A DNA stretch of 64,000 bases from Cricetomys ansorgei (GCA_026225945.1 JAMJFZ010001258.1:12020001-12084000); one strand, 5' to 3'. Shown: positions 12,166 to 23,292, counted from the first letter of the stretch. Notes: generated by a model not told the origin, from the letters alone. Made by a program: numbers and translations.

Positions 12166-12378
12166 ATAGATATCAACAATAATATCAACACCTGGGATTT
12201 ACTGAGCATCCACACCACGGCAGGCACTGTGTTGTTATCGAGTCTTAAGCAACCCCAAAGTAATATCTTTCCAGTTTTACAGAATAGGAAAGTGAAGTTT
12301 TAGGAATGTAAACAGTCAGACAACCTAGCCAGGAACCGGTAGAGGTGACATTAAAGTTCTCAACCTGGTTGCCCCCGC
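12166..12378 (+). repeat. MIR, long copy
   Basis: ATTTACTGAGCATCCACACCACGGCAGGCACTGTGTTG followed by CCAGTTTTACAGAATAGGAAAGTGAAG is the MIR core in order. It continues to about 12375 near the accessory sequence. Confidence 0.75.
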
Positions 12379-12483
12379 ATTTAAAGAGCTTAAAGCCCAG
12401 GTGAACAGCAAAGAATGTGTTTAAAACATGGAGGAAGGTGGGAGTGCTGTGCACACCCAGCACTGGGGGAAAGAGGGAGCACT

Positions 12484-12800
12484 GTGTGTATGTGTGTGAT
12501 GTGTGTTTGTGTGTTATGTGATGTGTATGTAATGTGTGTTTGTGTGGTGTGGTGTGTATGTGTATGTGTGTGGTGTGTGTGTATGTGTGTGGTGTGTGTT
12601 TGTGTATGTTATGTGATGTGTATGTAATGTATGTTTGTGTGGTGTGGTGTGTATGTGTGTGCGTGGTGTGTATGTGTTTGTGTAGAGTGGTGTATATAGT
12701 GTGGTGTGGTATGTGTGTGGTATGGTGTGTATGTGTGTTTGTGTAGAGAGGTGAATATAGTGTGGTGTGTGTATGTGTGTTTGGTGTAGTGTGTGAGTGG
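12484..12800 (+). repeat. Imperfect (TG)n-rich array
   Basis: About 320 bases of TG steps broken by TATG, GGTGTGG and TTTGTG variants, with short internal duplications. It is related in style to the larger CA array at 17352-18421 but lies in the opposite sense. It produces spurious His/Thr- and Cys/Val-rich frames on both strands. Confidence 0.9.
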
Positions 12801-13798
12801 ACTGTGGTGTGAATTGGTGCATGTGTGTGCATGCACATATGTACCTAAGCAGTGAGAGCCCAAGCATAGGTTGAGTAAGTCCTCCAATCCCCCTCAAAGC
12901 AAGCCTGCTTAGAACTTGCAGGGTGCAATGCATTGCTGAGGCATTCAGTTCTTTCCAGAACTTCCTCAATGGTCTTCCACAATGCCTACCGTATGCTTCC
13001 TTAAGCAGGAAGAGAAGGAATAGAGTTGCAGGATGTGTTGAAGGAATTGCCCGTGCATACTCCATGGCTGCTCCAGTTTAAGAATGCCCAGGAGAGAGCA
13101 TCAAGGACACACACATCATCCATGGATGTAGAAATGACCGGGGTATGGCTCAAAGAGACAGCCCCTCCCTGGACCCTTCTGCCATTCCACAGATTTGGAC
13201 CATCAGTGTCTGCAGGCAGTGTAGCCTAGTGAGTCCATGCAGGAATCATGTAAGCATAAGATATAAGAAGAAATTCAAGAGATTTTTACACCCCTGATAC
13301 CCCAGTGCTGCTGAAGACCCCTGAGCAACAGGTATCCCCAGCTTCCACACAAACTCCACACCTAAAACCAAGTCCACCAGGCCTGGGTTCATTATTAGCT
13401 GGAGCCAGCTCCTCCTCCAGGCATAGCAGGATCATTTAAATAGCAGACTGGTCTGTTCTATGCAGAGGAGATGGGGGAGAAGGAAAGAGACTGTGCATTC
13501 ATTGACCGGAGAGCTAGAGTGAATAATGGGTCTGTTGGGGGAGCTTGGTTTGGGGGGCATCGGCATATCCACAGATTACTCTGTAAAATAAATCTTCCTC
13601 CATGAAAAGCACGACCCCGCCTTCATTATCAGACTGCTTCTTCAGGAGGGAAGTCCTGGCTTCTAGGTGACTCGTTCAGATAAATTGTCTTAATTATGGG
13701 GAACAAAGTCCTTCCAGACATGTACAACATGGCATTGTGATTTAAGAGTTCATATTCAAGAATCTCAACACCATTAAAAAGAAAAAAAAACCAAAATA
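12801..13798. other. Intergenic, nothing recognised
   Basis: No gene or repeat recognised. Confidence 0.45.
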
Positions 13799-13846
<48 letters not shown>

Positions 13847-13847
13847 C
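13799..13847 (+). repeat. (TC)n(AC)n compound microsatellite
   Basis: About twelve TC units switch directly to about twelve AC units. A poly(A)-rich stretch lies just upstream. Confidence 0.95.
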
Positions 13848-13974
13848 TCATAATGTTTTAAGTAAGTCAGCCCTCTATCTGCATGTGGCCCAGAAGCTGT
13901 GGGTTGGGCACACCTGCAGCACATACCGCATGGCCAGGCTCACAGCGGGCAGCCTTGGGTAAAAGTCAATGACA

Positions 13975-14462
13975 TGATAGCTGCTATAGTATGAATGTGC
14001 TGGAAACTTTCCCCTGGTGCTAGAGAGAAAACCCAGAGCCCCAGAGCCCCATGCATGCTAGTCTAGTGCTCTCACCTGAGCTAAATCCCTAGCCCCATGT
14101 ATTGTATAGTTACTTCCCAGGATAAACACTGACAGGTGAAGCTTCTAAGAGGTGATTAGATCTTGAGGGCTGTGCCCTCTTGGACTGATCAATGCGATTA
14201 TCTTCTAGAACTGATCAATGCGTTAGGGAGAGAGTGGACTTGTTATAAAAGCGAGGTCAGCCCCTCCCGCTGTCCTCTGTGTATCTGTTCGATGCATTTC
14301 ATCCTTTCACTGAGGGATGTGCAGAAGGAAGAAGGCATTTGCCAGATGTGGGGCTCTTGACCTTGGATTTTCCAGCCTTCAGAACTGTAGTAAATCTATT
14401 TTTCCCTTATAGATTACCCAGGCTATGGTAGTCCGTTACACCAACACAAAACAGGCTAACAC
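13975..14462 (+). mobile_element. MLT1/MST-type MaLR LTR, interrupted by an ID SINE
   Basis: The order TGATAGCTGCTATAGTATGAATG, GAAGCTTCTAAGAGGTGATTAGATCTTGAGGGC, TTGTTATAAAAGCGAGG, CTTCAGAACTGTAG, AATCTATTTTTCCC, TAGATTACCCAGGC and the end CAAAACAGGCTAACACA is that of an ancient MaLR LTR. The element has no coding capacity. A 13-base direct repeat (ACTGATCAATGCG) occurs twice, at about 14185 and 14210. The insertion of an ID element shows that the LTR is older. Confidence 0.75.
14018..14097 (-). repeat. ID SINE, antisense, nested in the LTR
   Basis: CATGCTAGTCTAGTGCTCTCACCTGAGCTAAATCCCTAGCCCC is the complement of the ID head (GGGGCTAGGGATTTAGCTCA, then GAGAGCACTAGACTAGCATG). Confidence 0.75.
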
Positions 14463-14484
14463 ATGAACACACTAGCTGCAATTA

Positions 14485-14486
<2 letters not shown>

Positions 14487-14536
<50 letters not shown>
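14487..14536 (+). repeat. (TG)25 microsatellite
   Basis: Uninterrupted TG array of 50 bases, immediately right of the LTR end. Confidence 0.97.
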
Positions 14537-14538
<2 letters not shown>

Positions 14539-15055
14539 ACAAGCATTCAGTAGACATTAAGTAGCCACTGTGCTAAAGTGAAGGCTCTGGGACTCAGACA
14601 TGCTCAGAAGATCTAAAGCACTGTTGACTCTCTTCAGATTATTATAAGGGCAGAACAGCCTCCTGGTCTTAAACTTCCTAAGAAAGAAATAAACAAAGAA
14701 AAGTTTGACCCAGCAGCAAGCCCTCAAGGGCAGGGAGAGGTCAGATTCTGCTGATGGTGTGGGATCTTGCTGGTCCCTGCCCTTGCCCAGCCTGTGCTGA
14801 ATCATGTGAGTCCTGTTGCTGGTTACCATCAGTGGCATGTACTGTGCATTCTAAGCCTTGCAATCAGTGGCTCATTTAGTCCCAAACAAACCTCAGGCAC
14901 CGCAGCTTGGTATTACTCCACAAATAAAGGTTTTGAGGTTCAAATAAATAACATTGTATCATAGCACAAAACACTACTGATAAGACAAGTCAAGCTTTGA
15001 ACTCATTATGGGGTCTGATCCCCCACTTCAGTGAATAATCAGGAGGAATAGAAGG
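14537..15055. other. Intergenic with a possible MIR relic
   Basis: The part near 14850-14990 (GTGGCTCATTTAGTCCC, then a CTCCACAAATAAAGGTTTTGAGG stretch) is weakly MIR-like. Otherwise nothing recognised. Confidence 0.35.
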
Positions 15056-15103
15056 AAAAGGAAGAAGAAGAGGAGGAGGAGAAGGAGGAAGAGGAGGACA
15101 ACA
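15056..15103 (+). repeat. GGA/GAA-rich low-complexity tract
   Basis: Purine-only tract of AAG, GGA and GGAGAA units. Confidence 0.85.
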
Positions 15104-16563
15104 AGACAACTCCCAGGGCTACACCAGTGAAAAATACCCCATGCCTGAGTGCCCTTTGGGCAGCAGCTGCAGTATTACAGTCTGAGAAAGCTCAGGGAAA
15201 GCAAGCCATTTGGTCTTCCAAGAACATCACAGATCACCGTGTTTGGTTCCTGGAATGTTCCGGCACTGGTAATGCCTAAGTGGGAGGGAGGGCACATGTT
15301 CTTGGAAGAGGGCTGCGGTGCTCTGGGCAGATGTTGGTGCAGGCGGAATGAAGGAGCTGCTCCCAGCATCTGTGGCCATGCTCCATGCAGCAGAGCAACA
15401 GTGTATACTGCCCACGCCCAGCAGAAACCTGTGGCACTTGATGGAAAGGCTGATTTTTGAAGCCACAGAGGGATCGTACATGCGTGGGAGATGTTAGAAG
15501 TAAGAAAGCCCAACTACTGACGGCAAGAACCACGTGTAGCCTCTGCAGCTACCACTTGAGGAAAAGTACATAGCATGCATGGAAGAACAACCTTATGCCA
15601 AGCCTGAACTTTGTTTACAGTGGATTTGGATTCGGATTCATTTTAACCCAAAAGGGCAAATTAAATGTTAAATGCATCTTTTGCATCAAATGCTTGAATC
15701 ATCCAAACCCATCCCCAAAGTTATTCTCGGCATTAATGAGCCCCTTTGGCTTCAGCCTTTGCAAAGCTCTGACCAGTCCTGATCATCCAGGCAAACAGCT
15801 ATTAGTCCCATTAACACAGCCCACACTTCAGGCCTCTCAAACCCATGCTGGCATTGTCCTCTCCATGAGCCGGCACACACCCAAACCACAAACGCTCGTG
15901 CTGACCACAGCATTGACAAGGACAGGGTTAAAGACCTAGCCCTGCTTCTCTCTAGTGGTGCCATGTGGAAAAGTGCTAGCCTGGCAGAGCCCCATGGCTT
16001 CAGCAATCAGGCGGGGAAGGCTAATTAGTCAGTCTGAGATCCACGGGGAAGTGCTGACAAATCCAATAAGCAGCAAGTGCCTCATCCCACTGGGAGCTGG
16101 AACCACAGAAGGCAGACAGTAGCAGTTCGGGGGCAGGAGAAGGGCAAACAGGTGTCCCCCAAAGAGTCCTAATCTCATGACCTCTTCGTTCTCTATTCCA
16201 GAGACATGGTTAGCACCGCATTAAAGGACAATTACCAAGCACTAAGTATTGTGACTATGTTTTCTCAGACACCATGCTTCTGAAAAGGACAAGGAGTGCA
16301 CAATGGTGCTGTGTGACAGATGCCAAGGGTCTTGGGTCACCGCAGAATGAGCATAACACACAGCAGCCCAGAGTGTCACTGCTCTAGATAAAAATGTGAG
16401 GCTAGATGGCATCGTTCCATAAGGAAATAAACCCGAGTATGCAATGTAATGAAATACAAACAGTGCAGGGGTGTTTCAGAGGCAGCACGGAGCTTCGGGA
16501 TTCAGGCTGTGTTCCCTAACTCCCACCCTTGGGAGATCAAGGTCGTGTTGTTCAGAGTTAAGC
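15104..16563. other. Intergenic, nothing recognised
   Basis: Contains open frames of up to 114 codons on both strands with no family resemblance. Confidence 0.45.
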
Positions 16564-16765
16564 TCTGAGGTTGAGACAGTGTGAGAGTAAGAAGAAGGGG
16601 AGGGGGAATGGAGGGAGAGAGACAGAGATGGGAGGAGAACAGGAGGAAGAGGTCAGAAACAGAGGAAGAAGAAGAAGAAAGGGAAGAACAGAAAGAGGAG
16701 GAGAAGAAAGAGGAAGAAGAACCTGAAAAGAAGAAGAAAGAGGAGGAGGAGGAGGAGAAGCAAAG
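16564..16765 (+). repeat. Long purine-rich (GA/GAA/GGA) tract
   Basis: About 200 bases almost free of pyrimidines. It gives a spurious Glu/Lys-rich frame on the plus strand and a Ser/Pro/Leu-rich one on the minus strand. Such tracts can form triplex DNA. Confidence 0.9.
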
Positions 16766-16899
16766 CTTAAAAACTTGCTCAAGTTTATCCAGATGATCAC
16801 CATCAGGAGTTCAAATCCAACTTAATTCAGGAGAGAAGGGGGCATCTGGGAACCATCACTTACATGAACCAGAAATCTTAAAGGGAAGAAGCACATCAA

Positions 16900-17345
16900 A
16901 GAGATGTCTATATTTTCATGTTCATGGGTATTACAGTGGCCAAGATACAGGGCCAGCCAGACACTCACCGAGGATGAATAGACGAAGAAAATGCGACAGG
17001 TGTGCCCAGTGCAGTATTTACTCAGCCTAGGAAAGAAGAAAACCTATAATAGGCAATAACCTGGAGGACAGGATGTTACAAGCGAACTAAAACAGGCACG
17101 GGAGGACAAGCAACGCATGATCTCACTTATTTTTAGAATTAAAAAGGTGAAATCATATGCATACAGCATCAGTGTGTGGGAGGGTGGGTGCCAGGAGCTG
17201 GGGAACAAGAAGAGTTTGGGGATCTGATGGTCAGTTAATAGGAACACAAGCCCAATCTGATAGAAGTCCAAGAGAACTTTTCACAGTTTTTATGACAACT
17301 ACAGTTAAAATTATGTGCAGTTCTTGGAGGCCTCAGAGCAGGTTA
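16900..17345 (+). mobile_element. Old L1 (L1MA/L1MB-type) 3' portion
   Basis: ATTTTCATGTTCATGGGTATTACAGTGGCCAAG, GCATGATCTCACTTATTTTTAGAATTAAAAAGG and GGGAGGGTGGGTGCCAGGAGCTGGGG are the usual order at the ORF2/3' UTR junction of old mammalian L1s. Only the 3' end is present. The large CA array begins at its right edge. Confidence 0.75.
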
Positions 17346-17351
17346 AGTACT

Positions 17352-17353
17352 CA

Positions 17354-17395
<42 letters not shown>

Positions 17396-18421
17396 CACAT
17401 ACACATATACACCACACACACCACATACACACACACACACCACACACACCACACACACACCACACACACACACACCACATACACACACACACACCACACA
17501 CACCACACACACACCACACACACACACCACACACACACCACATACACACACACCACATACACACCACACACACACACACCACATACACACACACACACCA
17601 CATACACACACACCACATACACACCACACACACCACATACACACACACACACCACACACACCACACACACACCACACACACCACATACACACACACCACA
17701 TACACACCACACACACCACATACACACACACACACACCACACACACCACACACACACCACACACACACACACACACCACATACACACACACACACCACAC
17801 ACACCACACACACCACACACACCACACACACCACACACACCACATACACACCACACACACCACATACACACACACACACCACACACACCACACACACACC
17901 ACACACACACACACACCACACACACCACATACACACACACACCACACACACCACACACACACCACACACACACACACCACATACACACACACACACCACA
18001 TACACACACACCACATACACACCACACACACCACATACACACACACACACCACACACACCACACACACACCACACACACACACACCACACACACATCACA
18101 CACACACCACACACACACACACACCACATACACACACACACACACACACCACACACACCACACACACACCACACACACCACACACACACACACCACACAC
18201 ACACACACACACCACACACACACACACACACACCACACACACACACATACCACACACACACACCACATACACACCCACACACACACCACACACACCACCA
18301 CATACACACTCACACACACCACACACACACACATCACATACACATACCACACACACACACCACACACACCCACACACACACATCACACACACACCACACA
18401 CACACACACCACACACACACA
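17352..18421 (+). repeat. 1.07-kb (CA)-rich array with CC and ATAC interruptions
   Basis: The plus strand is almost only A and C, with T confined to ATAC, ATATAC, ATCAC and CTCAC variants, and no G at all. Short CA runs are separated by CCACAC and CACATACACAC modules that recur in similar order, giving a loose higher-order pattern. Because stop codons are almost absent, several reading frames stay open for hundreds of codons on both strands (Thr/His/Pro on plus, Cys/Val on minus). These are composition artefacts. Confidence 0.95.
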
Positions 18422-19625
18422 AAGGTAAGTACATGTTAGTTAACTTGATTTAGCCATTTAGTAATATATGAATATATACAAATATTACATAAGTTTATAT
18501 TCAAGAAACTTTTAAAAAAATCAATAAAATCCTCATCCAACGTGAAAAGAGAACATCCCGGCTCCTCAAGTATTTTCCAGTTTACTGCCGTTTACTGAGA
18601 ATGCCCAGTGTCCCTGAGTTGGAGAACAGAAGTCACTATCAAGGAAAAGGTTACAGGATAGGCCCAGAGAAAACTGGGTTGCCACCCAGCAAGTGTCCCA
18701 AGAACTACTTGGGTGTGAGCTAATGCCTGCAAGAGAGCATGAGGAACTGCTAAGAGAAGCAGCTTGGAGACCAGGTGGAGGAGACACCGGGTTATGTGGA
18801 GAATAAAATGTTCCTTAATTTTTCATTTCATGTGATACACCTTCGTTTTGATCTGTTGTGACTCAGGACATCACGGAAGCACACCAGGTGTGAAAATCTG
18901 ATTTAGATTTAATAAATACATCCGCACACTCTCTGGACCTTGGTGGGAACATTAAATTATAGTGGTTTCCAAGTGTTTCTGAAGATTAAAATACATAAGG
19001 CTCAGTGAGTTTTTATTTCATTGGCGTATCTTTATCTCCCTGATTTCCTAGCGTAGCTTACAAATGAAAATATATATAGGAGGCAGCGAAAGGCAGGTCC
19101 AGAGGCTATGCAGTGAAGAGCAGCTCCCAAGGGAGGCTTGGGGGTAGCAGTAGATGCTTTCTGGGATTCTGGCATCTACCTATACTAAAAAGTGTAGTGT
19201 AGCCACTCTGAGGAGACGCAGATGGTATATAATTCGGAAATTCACCTGTCGACAAATGGCTGTTTGCAAACAACCTGTCCCAGGTACTAGGGAGACTCCA
19301 GTGATCAAAACAGTCAAGGGAAACAAGGAGCAGAGCAAACAAACCAGTACAGTTCTTGGGAGGCTCTGGTTGTCTGCAGTCGCACCAGCAATAGAAGCTG
19401 GTGCTTAATTACTGAGTCTGTACCTTCGTCTATTCAAGCCTTGTCTACTTTCCTAGGCTGGAGATAGGAGTCATTAGTCGCCCTCATGGGGGTGATGACA
19501 ATTAAATATATAAAATGAGAGATGCAAAGAGTCCTGCAATGGTGGCATGGGTTGGGGTCAAACACCTGCTTTGAGAGTATAGTCATCCTTTGAACTACAA
19601 AGAATATGGGAGTAAGAGACACTTA
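18422..19625. other. Intergenic with one weak ancient-repeat resemblance
   Basis: CCCAGGTACTAGGGAGACTCCAGTGATCAAAACAGTCAAGGG near 19278-19320 resembles an ancient mammalian interspersed repeat of a class I cannot name. Nothing coding. Confidence 0.4.
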
Positions 19626-19745
19626 GCACTGAGTGGGATAGCATAGGCCTGTAATCCTAGTGCTTGAGAAACTGAGGCAGGGGGATGCAGAGTTTGAAGG
19701 CAGCCTGAGCTGCCCGGCAAGATTGTTTCATAATAAATAAATATG
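19626..19745 (+). repeat. B1 SINE, diverged
   Basis: CCTGTAATCCTAGTGCTTGAGAAACTGAGGCAGGGGGATGCAGAG and GGCAGCCTGAGCTGC follow B1, with an AATAAATAAATA tail. Confidence 0.75.
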
Positions 19746-20849
19746 CAGTTGGTACAATGACTGGCATATCTAAGCGCTCCATAAAAATTAGTTTTTCTTA
19801 GGAGCAATGGTTTAAAAAAAATAAAAAAAAGACAGAACAAGCTACCCACCGAATGGCACCCAACAAGTATGCAAAATGTAAATGTGTGCCGTTCTCCCCT
19901 CTTCTCCTGTGCCCACCTGGGTGACACAGCGCTACGGCAGAGGCTGACTTTGAGTTTCCTTTGTGCTTTGCACCAATTGTACCTGGGAAGCGAGGAATAA
20001 TACTTGTATCTACCTCTCACAGATCTGATTTGCCCAGGTATCAGAAGCCAGATGTAGAGCTTGGCTAAAATTTTATTTGATTCATCTTCCTCAATAATGC
20101 AGACCATGGTCTTGATGTCTTTCTTGGATGGGGCCATGAAGTAACTCACCCTAGTGACAAAAACAAACACATAAAGGGACAGAGAAATGCTGTCAAATGG
20201 AAGAAAAGCAAATCAGATCTGTGTGCCATTGCCAAATAAATGGAACCAACCACACCAAATGTGGACATTGGGTAAAAAGCACCTCTGAAGGAGGGAGAAG
20301 AAAGTTGCTCATCACAGCACCCACTGTCTTCCCTCCCCTTCTAAGCTCCCCTGCTGATGGCCTTCGGGGATGAGGGGGGCTGTTCTTACACAGGAGCCAG
20401 TGGAGGATGGAGGGGAACAGATGTCTTGATTACCTCCCTGGCCTCCTTAATGCTGCTTTCAGCTTAATTAGCCAGCTGTGTGGCCTCACACCTGGATGGG
20501 ATTCTGGAGGCTGAGTACACAGGCCCTGGGCCCTGAGGGTGCCCTGTATCCCTTTGCCCTTCAACTCCGTCTAGGTGCAGGAACCTGCAGCCAGTCTGCA
20601 GGCTTATGCTGGGACTTGGTGTAGCTTGCATCCTGAAGGGTAGGAATCTAAAGGAAAATTTGTGGAAAAGGAAAGCCCTTCTTCCCTGTTGTCGCCCCCT
20701 ACAGGGGCCAGAGAAGTACTTCACTGGAAGGAGAAGGAATGAAGTGCCTCAGTCTGTTAGGGACTCAGAGAGAAGTGCTGGTCCCTATCATATATTTTGG
20801 TACCATTCAAACACCTACCATCCCAGCTTCCCTTGTTCCAGACCAACTG
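19746..20849. other. Intergenic; long open frame judged non-coding
   Basis: A 191-codon minus-strand frame spans 19595-20170 but runs through the B1 SINE and a MIR-like patch near 19955-20020. A splice-bounded part of it is listed under findings. The remainder has nothing recognised. Confidence 0.4.
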
Positions 20850-20985
20850 TGATGCTTTAGGAAAACAACTGAGCCTCTCTGGGTCTCATTTCCTTCTCTA
20901 TTAAAAGGGCGAAGTGATTTCTTCCTGTACGATGGGATTATTATAGAATTATGTGATAAAATACTTATAGGATGCTTCTCAAAAA
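20850..20985 (+). repeat. MIR fragment
   Basis: AACAACTGAGCCTCTCTGGGTCTCATTTCCTTCTCTATTAAAAGGG matches the MIR core (AACCTCTCTGAGCCTCAGTTTCC, then TGTAAAATGGG). Confidence 0.7.
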
Positions 20986-21361
20986 GCATCCCTAAAGTAG
21001 ATGAATCTGCCATTTCCATTAGCATGAGTATTAATATTGAGGAATTTACATAAGATTGAGCTTCTAACCTCTAAATCAATGTGTACCAAGCCCATACTCA
21101 AATCATTGATCAAGAAAAATATCGAAGGACAAACAGCTATCCTGACTTTAGTAATTGTTTCTAATAAATTCCATCTTAAGTCTAAATAAATTTAAATAAG
21201 CTCTAATATTTAAATGTTCTAATAATCTAAATAAGTAAAATATCCTCTAAATACTTAAATCCAAATAAGTCCATTGTGTTCTATCTGTTTGATAAATCTG
21301 CACTTTTAGATAAATTTGTATTTCCCAATCACAAGAAGAGTTGCATACATTTAAAATAACA
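20986..21361. other. AT-rich intergenic stretch
   Basis: About 21125-21290 is a low-complexity A/T-rich region built of TAAATAA and TCTAAATA variants. No gene. Confidence 0.55.
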
Positions 21362-21560
21362 GGGGCTGGAGAGACCCTCACCTGTTAAGAACCATACCCC
21401 TCTTGCAGTGGACCCAGATCAGTCCCCAGCACCCATATTGGTACTTCACAACCACCTAAAACTCCAACTTCAGGAAATTTGACACCCTCTTCTGCACTCA
21501 TGTGTACATGCCCCACACAGACATGCTCACGTGTAAATTACAAATTGAAATACGTTCAAC
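21362..21560 (+). repeat. B3/B2-type SINE
   Basis: GGGGCTGGAGAGACCCTCACCTGTTAAGAACCATACC is the tRNA-derived head. GACCCAGATCAGTCCCCAGCACCCATATTGG and GACACCCTCTTCTGCACTCATGTGTACATG follow in B3/B2 order. Confidence 0.85.
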
Positions 21561-21728
21561 CTCTAGAGAGTCTCAGAATGCAGTCATCCTACCTGCCTGC
21601 TGGCGTGTGCGCGTGGACCTTCAGACACATCACAGGAGCTCCAGGATCTCTCAGCCTGGCTGGCCACAGAGTAGAGGAGCCACCCCTAGAGTTTATCAAG
21701 ACCAAGTACTAATCGCACCCTCAATATC

Positions 21729-21859
21729 ATGATCAGATGCCAGTCACATCCATGTTAACATGATCAGATGCCGGTCACATCCATGTTAACATGATCAGAT
21801 GCAAATCTCATCCACATTATCATGATCAGATGCATGATCAGATGCCAGTCACATCCATG
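21729..21859 (+). repeat. 31-bp tandem minisatellite
   Basis: Three full 31-base units start at 21729, 21760 and 21791, each opening with ATGATCAGATGC. A 12-base truncated unit lies at 21822-21833 and a further partial unit runs from 21834 to 21859. Units 1 and 2 differ at one base; unit 3 differs more. Each start carries the palindrome TGATCA. Confidence 0.95.
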
Positions 21860-22295
21860 GGGCTCTGAGTCCACAGAACTTCTGTATCCACCAGACGACA
21901 ATCATTTTTAAATATTTTATAATTTTCACTGTCTTCTTGAGAGCATTTAAAGACAGCTGAATATTTCTTTGCCAAACAAGGATCATCAAATGCTGAACTA
22001 TTTGTTACAGGCAGTGCTACATCCAAGTCCTCTGGGGTGTCGTGGGATGTTTGCCTCTGTGCTAAGCACCTCTGGACTGCTGTGCATCTGCAGCTTCTGA
22101 CCCATCCTCAGTCTCCTGCTTTTTCTCCAGTGTCCTGCATTTGCTTCAGACTGCCAGTGCATTCCTGTAAGCCACTGGCCTGTCTTACACACACTAACTG
22201 ACTCAGCCCAGGACGTCCTGACTCATCCATCAGGTAGAGCACCTTTTCAGTTGACAGTAGTGAGCGTCGTTTATCGGAAGCCATCCAGAGCATCT
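21860..22295. other. Intergenic, nothing recognised
   Basis: No gene or repeat recognised. Confidence 0.4.
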
Positions 22296-22490
22296 AGAAG
22301 CTTATCTAGTGCTATTTTCTAAGCACTCTGCACATCCTGCCTTCTCTAACTGTTACAATTGCCTTCTAAATACATGATAATATCCTCATTTTAGCTCTAG
22401 GAATCCAGCAATGGAATATTGAAAAACACACCTGAGACCACACAGGAAGAACAGACAGTGACTGCATCTAACCTACTAAGCCCTCTCAAT
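22296..22490 (+). repeat. MIR fragment
   Basis: TTTTCTAAGCACTCTGCACATCC, AATATCCTCATTTTAGC and GAGACCACACAGGAAG occur in MIR order. Confidence 0.6.
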
Positions 22491-22762
22491 TCACCAACTC
22501 AAGTACTTTGCGCCCTGAAATCTGTCTAATAACATGACAGAGTCTACACTTATTCACGTCTTTCGTTCTTTTGTTCACTCCCGGGAGATGGAGGACTTCT
22601 CCATCTCATTCATTAGACATTGTTTACAGTGGGCAATGAGGTGCTTTCAACCCTGACTTCTGAAATAAGAATTATAATCACGTAAGACACAGTTCCTACC
22701 TTCAAAAAGTTTGGCATCTAGGTACAAAAACAACATCAAATGCACAAAATTTGGACCAAGCT

Positions 22763-22995
22763 GTATTAGTTCGGTTGGATCACTATAACAAACTGCCACC
22801 TACTGTGTCATTTATGCAACAGAAATTTACCAGCTGAAAGTCTGAGATCAGGGCACAGTGGGATTTGGTTTATTCTGAAGCTTGTGAAAGGCCTTGTCTC
22901 TTAGCTTCGAGTGGTTTGCTGTCAATCACTGGTGTTTCTTTCCTTTTTAGATGAGTCACCTGGAATTCTCCCTTTAGCTTCATGTGGCTTCTTCC

Positions 22996-23062
<67 letters not shown>

Positions 23063-23085
23063 TTCTGTGTGTGAGTGTGTGTGTA

Positions 23086-23116
<31 letters not shown>

Positions 23117-23292
23117 CTTTGCCCAAATTTCCCCTTTGATAAAGAAGTCATAATGAATTCAGACTCACCCTAATGGCCTCATCTGAACTTGAATATCTGC
23201 AAAGATCCTATTTCCAAATGAGGCCACATTTACAAGTACTGGATGTTTAGACAGCACAATCTTCTTGGAAGGCACAATTCAACCCATAAAAC
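22763..23292 (-). mobile_element. MLT1-type MaLR LTR, antisense, split by a microsatellite
   Basis: The left edge CTGTATTAGTTCGGTTGGATCACTATAACAAACTGCCACC is the complement of a MaLR LTR 3' end. The right edge CCTATTTCCAAATGAGGCCACATTTACAAG, then GGCACAATTCAACCCATAA, is the complement of the LTR 5' part. The middle purine/pyrimidine region is expanded into a (CT)n(TG)n repeat. Confidence 0.7.
23001..23117 (+). repeat. (CT)n followed by (TG)n compound repeat
   Basis: About 64 bases of CT units with TTT interruptions, then about 50 bases of TG with GAG and TATG variants. Confidence 0.95.

Noticed and set aside
12245..13065. 197- and 183-codon His/Thr-rich minus-strand frames
   Set aside because: Generated by the (TG)n array at 12484-12800.
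17157..18439. 423- and 374-codon plus-strand and 342-codon minus-strand open frames
   Set aside because: They lie wholly or mostly in the CA-rich array and consist of repeat-encoded Thr/His/Pro or Cys/Val. No start context, splice site or conserved domain supports them.
22870..23153. Glu/Arg-repeat minus-strand and Ser/Leu-repeat plus-strand frames
   Set aside because: Pure products of the (CT)n(TG)n microsatellite.
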